Of a stretch of DNA of 64,000 nt, positions 60,119 to 64,000 are shown in pieces. The DNA is taken from assembly GCA_021209875.1 (NCBI GenBank), contig JAGYVD010000010.1, forward strand, positions 2,232,001-2,296,000, written 5' to 3'. How positions within the stretch are numbered: position 1 is the first letter of the stretch; each line of letters starts with the position of its first letter. The notes beneath the pieces are model-generated. The model had not been told where the DNA came from. It saw only the letters and a program-made list of their open reading frames with translations, and searched no databases. The position numbers and the translations under genes are program-made. This DNA comes from Rosellinia necatrix (lineage: Eukaryota > Ascomycota > Sordariomycetes > Xylariales > Xylariaceae).

Positions 60119-61141
60119 TCAATGTACAGAACTAGCTTCTGATAAATGCAACTTCCAGACGGTGAGATGATCATTGCTCCTAGCGACGGCGAGCATCTTA
60201 GCGCTCCCGGAGATGCCGCAGGAGACCACTTTCCCCTTCTTGCTTGCCCCCTTGTCCGTAAAGTAAAGCGGAAACATGACCATATCACTTCCCATAACAC
60301 GACCTTGCGCGTTAAGCATTATATTGAAATCCGGAATCGGTGGAACGCAGGCCAGTGCACAAGGGGGGAAATCCTTGTGATATAACGTGCGATCTGGTCC
60401 TTGATAGGCGAAACCCCACGCGACCAAGGTCCAGTTCGCCTGCCCTCCCGATGGTGCTGATTGTCGCAGGGCTGCGATGGCAAATATGTGGTTTAGCCCG
60501 ATGCCGACCGGTTGCCACCCTTTCCCTAGGTTTAGGCCGAATTCTTGATCGGGTGAGACTTTGTAGAAATCGTCGTCGATACCCCAAACGGTTAACTGAC
60601 CAGTGGCATTGACAGCTGCTGCGTGTCTTGAATCGCCCGAGATCACAACCTTTTCAAATGGGCTAGATGGTATGGCATTGGCCAATAGCACCCTTTTAAG
60701 CTCAATCGTCGTCCCGTCCCAAATCTCAATGGAGCTTCCGGTTGAGAACGCAATAGTCCTCCCATCTCGTGATATCGCAACGTCATTCGCCGCCGGCAGA
60801 TTGTGTTTAGATACTCTGAATCCCGGCGACTCATCGACGATCTCGTGATGCTGCGCCGGATGGCTGTTTCCGAATCCTAATATGAAACCCCTCTGTTCTC
60901 CTAACAACCCCGCGCTTGTAATGAGCTGCCTGGAGATAGAATTGTCCTGTTTAAAGTCGAGCTTTCGCGGCGGTGCCATTAGAGTGAGATCCCATAATAT
61001 CCCGCCCTCGTCTTTGTGGACCGTGAGGAGAAGCTTGTCCTCTGGAGTGAAAGCGAAGATACTGGCGGGTTCCTTGATGCCAAGCCTATTTGGAAGAGGA
61101 ATATGGAGAAGCGGCGTTGGAGCGATATTTGCGGGTATCAT
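60119..61141 (-). CDS. WD40-repeat protein, unknown function
   Basis: Intronless, 340 residues from ATG at 61141. Repeats are recognisable: KLLLTVHKDEGGILWDL, NDVAISRDGRTIAFSTGSSIEIWD, VVISGDSRHAAAVNATGQLTVWG and finally MLAVARSNDHLTVWKL. That makes a single propeller with weak repeats. It sits between a solo LTR and a MITE-like element, but the frame shows no lesion. It could be an independent gene or the surviving end of a larger one; no specific ortholog recognised. Confidence 0.7.
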   Translation of the reverse strand: MIPANIAPTPLLHIPLPNRLGIKEPASIFAFTPEDKLLLTVHKDEGGILWDLTLMAPPRKLDFKQDNSISRQLITSAGLLGEQRGFILGFGNSHPAQHHEIVDESPGFRVSKHNLPAANDVAISRDGRTIAFSTGSSIEIWDGTTIELKRVLLANAIPSSPFEKVVISGDSRHAAAVNATGQLTVWGIDDDFYKVSPDQEFGLNLGKGWQPVGIGLNHIFAIAALRQSAPSGGQANWTLVAWGFAYQGPDRTLYHKDFPPCALACVPPIPDFNIMLNAQGRVMGSDMVMFPLYFTDKGASKKGKVVSCGISGSAKMLAVARSNDHLTVWKLHLSEASSVH

Positions 61142-61557
61142 TTTGTTCGAATATGATTTTCCTTGATTGTTTGAATTACATGTTGATAGAGAGGAGATGC
61201 CGGAACCGCTCCTGGCATTTAAATAGTACCAGCTTTGACCGTCGCTGTTGTTCGAAGGCGCTTGCTGACCCGCTGCGGCTGGCGGTGGTTCCGTTTTTGG
61301 GGCGGTTTTACACTATGCTGACGCCAGCCAGGCTCCGTAATTGACGTATCTCTGACCTCTGGCCTCGGCCGTTTGTGATACGAGATAATTCCACGCTTGA
61401 TGAAAGTTAGCGATACATCGACTATATATATTTAGGTAGAGTGTTAGAAGCCAATAGACCAAGTGGAGTCGACCAGGTATAACCGGCGGGGGAATCTAGC
61501 TTTCGTTTTTTCCCTCCCGAGCACTTCAGTCTATGGCTAGTGGAGGCCTAGGGAACG
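61142..61557. other. intergenic, 416 bp
   Basis: Upstream of the WD40 gene; no feature recognised before the inverted-repeat element. Confidence 0.55.
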
Positions 61558-61558
61558 G

Positions 61559-61744
61559 AGTATAGAGGTCTATTAGGACTACTTGCGACAAAACGTTAGA
61601 AAATTAAAAACAAGAAGGCTTCGCAGGTTTTCCAGCCTGTATTAATAGATATGTTATTTGTACGATGAAAATTCAGTGGCAAGTGCAGGAGGAAGTGCGG
61701 GAGGTTATGTTTTGTCACAAGTGGTCCAATAGACCTCCTATACT
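61559..61744. mobile_element. MITE-like element with ~40-bp terminal inverted repeats
   Basis: The left end (AGTATAGAGGTCTATT, continuing to ACTTGCGACAAAACG) matches the reverse complement of the right end (AGTATAGGAGGTCTATT to ACTTGTGACAAAACA) over about 40 bp with two 1-bp indels and several transitions. The 186-bp unit has no coding capacity. Target duplication is not clear; a TA inside the terminus would fit a Tc1/mariner-type element. Confidence 0.7.
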
Positions 61745-61812
61745 GGGGTCTATGCTGGATACTATTACGCCTCCAGAGGCACTTATAACTGGTGGTTACA
61801 GCGTGAACTAAT

Positions 61813-61931
61813 ACATACGACCATAGCCTCCAGAGAACTCGGGATCCCGTCCGCTCTCCCATAGATAAGCTGGAGAGCGCCAGATTAGTAGTTGGGTCGG
61901 TGACGACCAGCGAATCCCTGGTGTTGTATGT
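61813..61931 (+). rRNA. 5S ribosomal RNA, copy 1
   Basis: 119 nt beginning ACATACGACCATAG and ending TGTTGTATGT. Helix I (ACATAC/GTATGT), helix II (CTCCAG/CTGGAG), the GTCCGCTC region and the AGTAGTTGGGTCGGTGACGA internal control region all match fungal 5S rRNA. A T8 run follows as Pol III terminator. Confidence 0.95.
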
Positions 61932-62003
61932 TTTTTTTCTTTGTTTCTGTCCTTATCAAGAAAATTATCCTAGGTATAATTCAAACTAAACGGCATGTCT
62001 TTC

Positions 62004-62122
62004 ACATACGACCATAGCTTCTAGAGAACTCGGGATCCCGTCCGCTCTCCCATAGATAAGCTAGAGAGCGCCAGATCAGTAGTTGGGTCGGTGACGACCA
62101 GCGAATCCCTGGTGTTGTATGT
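62004..62122 (+). rRNA. 5S ribosomal RNA, copy 2
   Basis: 119 nt, same strand, 72 bp after copy 1, differing at only four positions (16, 19, 60, 74). The change at 19 is compensated at 60, and that at 16 leaves a G-U pair, so helix II is kept. A T6 run follows. Confidence 0.95.
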
Positions 62123-62325
62123 TTTTTGTACTTTTTTCCCCTAGTTCTTGAGAAGACTGGCGTATATCTCGTGCGCTACTAAGACTTTGCACCATAATCA
62201 ATGTCGGCTACCTACTGTCTCCCTTCCGGTCGGCTCTTCGTATAACATTAGGCGCGACGTATCGAGCTGTGAGCTCACTCGCCCTCCTACCCGCCGATTC
62301 GGTACGGCGGAATACTCTCCCTTGA
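62123..62325. other. intergenic, 203 bp
   Basis: Spacer between 5S copy 2 and the decayed gene. Nothing seen. Confidence 0.5.
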
Positions 62326-62812
62326 CTATATAGGCTGCGCGTCTCGGACAAGTGGCTGGCGGAGGAGCAGGTATCCTTCCACCGACGTGTACGGCCCGTC
62401 CTCAACCCTGGGCTTCGTCTCGGCGCCGGCTATCCCCAGCGGCATTCGGAAGCCTGATGGCGTCCGTCTTGACCGACCTGGGGTCCTTGGCGTTGATTTT
62501 GGACTGGTTGGCGTACTCGTCGGTGTTCTTGAACGGGAGCCACTTCTCGGACTTGGCCGCGCCGGCCTCGCCCCCCACGCGGACCTCCCGGTAGAAAGTG
62601 CCGTCTTCGAGGAAGAACTGGATGGCGCGGTCCAGGTAGTTGTACACCATCCAGCCCTAGATGGGCTTGTCCCACTCTATTGCTCTCGTTAGACGCCACT
62701 CATCGCTGATGATCGCTGACACAAACTTACCGTTTTGCGGAACCCATTCGCTATCCAGTTCCTGGACAAAGTCCCCCCCGAAAATATCATCATCAGCGCG
62801 GGAAACAAGCAT
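62326..62812 (-). pseudogene. decayed gene with in-frame stop and frameshift
   Basis: ATG at 62812 opens MLVSRADDDIFGGDF, ending at donor GTAAGT (62730); acceptor GCAATAG after a CTAACG branch point continues in frame as EWDKPI, then an in-frame TAG (62659-62657) and GWMVYNYLDRAIQFFLEDG. The stop sits where a Trp or Gln codon would fit, a single transition. Coding-like sequence continues (FYREVRVGG, EKWLPFKNTDEYANQ), then jumps frame near 62460 into KPRVEDGPYTSVEGYLLLRQ and stops at 62326. I recognise no family with certainty. Two lesions make a functional product unlikely. Confidence 0.6.
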
Positions 62813-63046
62813 GCTCACCCCCGTTCGTCATGCCCTCAGACCACCCCGCACCCTGTCCCCAGGCTGACTTGACTCTTCTAAGCCCGGGGGACGCTTTTGT
62901 ACCTAAACGCGTGGCTCATGGCGAAGAAGAAGTCGGCTCGCTGTCTTTACGCCACTTGGTTGGTTGGCCCCGGACCTGCGATCTGTGATCCGGCCGATAA
63001 CCCATTTAGACTGCCCGGCTTTCATCATACGCTGACCGGCTTGTAG
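62813..63046. other. spacer between head-to-head genes
   Basis: Lies between the decayed minus-strand gene and the plus-strand exon at 63047. An ATG at 62918 (MAKKKSARC...) could begin the first exon of the latter, but no convincing donor site is seen. Confidence 0.4.
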
Positions 63047-64000
63047 CTATCCCGAATACGCCGATCTAGAGATCCCCGGCCCAGAGCCAAATAGTAGTCT
63101 AAGAGACCTAAAGTATGGATATGTCCATTACTTTATTGGGACTGACGACAAACCAGTCAACTGGGCAACTTTTTGGAAGGCGGTGGGCGCGCTGTACGCC
63201 AGCCTGGATGGGATCTCCGGTTTACGAACCCAAGCGAGGGATTGGTGGAAGGGCCTTGACGAAGACTACAAGAAATTAAACGCTAACAAGAAGCTCTGGG
63301 TCATCGACCAGGTCCAAAAGGCCTGGGAGCATAATCTCAGCTCCGTGGGACGCCGTGAGACTGAGGGCTTCGTCAGCCACGTACGGGTCCAGTCATTGCT
63401 CGACGCTACGGGTGTAGTCAAGGATACGGTTGAGATACTCTACGTTAACGATCCAAATAATTTCAAGTATAGCAGTTCAGGCAAGCCCAGCACCTCGTCA
63501 CCCGCGGCGAGGCTCGCAACTGTGATAGGGGGGGTCTTGAGAATCTGAATGCGAACGTCGGGACGGACCGTATCGTGAAAAAGAAATCCCTTCTCGTTTA
63601 CGCAGGAACGGGTCGACAATCCGAACAGCACTACCCGATGACACCACCAACAAACAATCCGGGCCACGGTGCACCGCTTCAGAGCGACGCCGCAGGCGGC
63701 CCGGCACATGGGGGGCCACCTTCGGGCGGTTCGGACGGCGGAGGGTCGCTCCCGGACAACCCAGGTCACGAGGGCGCATCCACGCATGACCCGGGCGCTA
63801 GTGCCGCCGACGGGTATTGGATGGGATCCGTACCGGAACCCGGCGTGGAGCTGATCTCCGATGAACGTCTTCGGGCCTTCATCGTCGGGCTCCACTACGG
63901 CAAATTCGGTATGGTGAGGAAGCCCACGGCGGACTCTCAGACCCCGTTCATCGAGAAAGAGCAATGGAACTGCTGGTTCGGCGACGTTCTCTCGACCAGC
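63047..64000 (+). CDS. unrecognised gene, 3' truncated by window edge
   Basis: Coding-like exon beginning after a good acceptor (GCTGAC branch, TTGTAG at 63041-63046): SYPEYADLEIPGPEPNS, then YGYVHYFIGTDDKP, ARDWWKGLDEDYKKL and NKKLWVIDQVQKAWEHNL. The frame hits a stop at 63546-63548, but a neighbouring frame is open from there to the window end (LENLNANVG, VKKKSLLVYAG, a Gly/Pro-rich linker, ERLRAFIVGLHYGKFG). The switch coincides with a run of seven G (63528-63534), so one inserted or two deleted bases would join them. First exon not identified; function unknown. Head-to-head with the decayed gene. Confidence 0.5.

Noticed and set aside
1..64000. CRISPR arrays, bacterial operons or prophage
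   Set aside because: Introns, a spliced nuclear tRNA and fungal families show eukaryotic DNA; no spaced direct repeats of the CRISPR type were seen.

Overview
This window is chromosomal DNA of a filamentous ascomycete (Pezizomycotina, probably Sordariomycetes). The evidence is short GT-AG introns (about 50-230 bp) with CTAAC/CTGAC-like branch points, fungal-only families (Zn2Cys6 regulators, SUR7/PalI, PPZ phosphatase, hybrid histidine kinase), an intron-containing nuclear tRNA-Val, dispersed 5S rRNA genes outside an rDNA array, and AT-rich transposon relics with transition mutations resembling RIP. Gene density is low, and several intergenic blocks exceed 5 kb.

Layout, left to right. 1-510: 5' end of a Zn2Cys6 regulator (minus). 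3.0-7.5 kb: hybrid histidine kinase (minus), followed by a repeat-rich 7.4 kb gene desert. 14.9-15.9 kb: four-helix membrane protein (plus). 16.5-18.4 kb: secreted GH79 glucuronidase (minus) with a GC-AG intron. 20.0-24.6 kb: three mitochondrial proteins, namely succinate-semialdehyde dehydrogenase, an RGG-rich protein and ribosome recycling factor. 24.9-27.7 kb: tRNA-Val and an AT-rich relic region with a deleted solo LTR. 27.8-33.4 kb: a large WDR6/Rtt10-like WD40 protein and a SUR7/PalI protein (both minus). 33.4-39.9 kb: gene-free, rich in simple repeats. 39.9-41.6 kb: PPZ-type phosphatase.

43.0-50.8 kb is the most coherent neighbourhood: an IlvD/Edd-type sugar-acid dehydratase, a small Dabb-domain protein, an LDH2/MDG2-type NAD(P)-dependent 2-oxoacid reductase and, divergent from the reductase, a Zn2Cys6 regulator. 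Together they look like a small regulated catabolic cluster for a sugar acid; this is inference from family membership and layout. The reductase frame is broken at two G homopolymers, by either real lesions or sequencing errors.

51.4-57.8 kb: LMBD1-like membrane transporter, a four-exon GFA/CENP-V zinc-binding protein and a secreted Ser/Thr-rich protein. 57.8-64 kb is repeat-influenced: a complete solo LTR with a perfect 5-bp target duplication, a WD40 protein, a MITE-like inverted-repeat element, two tandem 5S rRNA genes that differ at four positions but keep helix II paired, a decayed gene with an in-frame stop, and an unrecognised gene running off the right edge.

Gene structures were assembled by eye from reading frames, splice signals and family motifs. 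Exon joins are reliable where frame and conserved motifs agree; family calls were made by recognition and not by any search.
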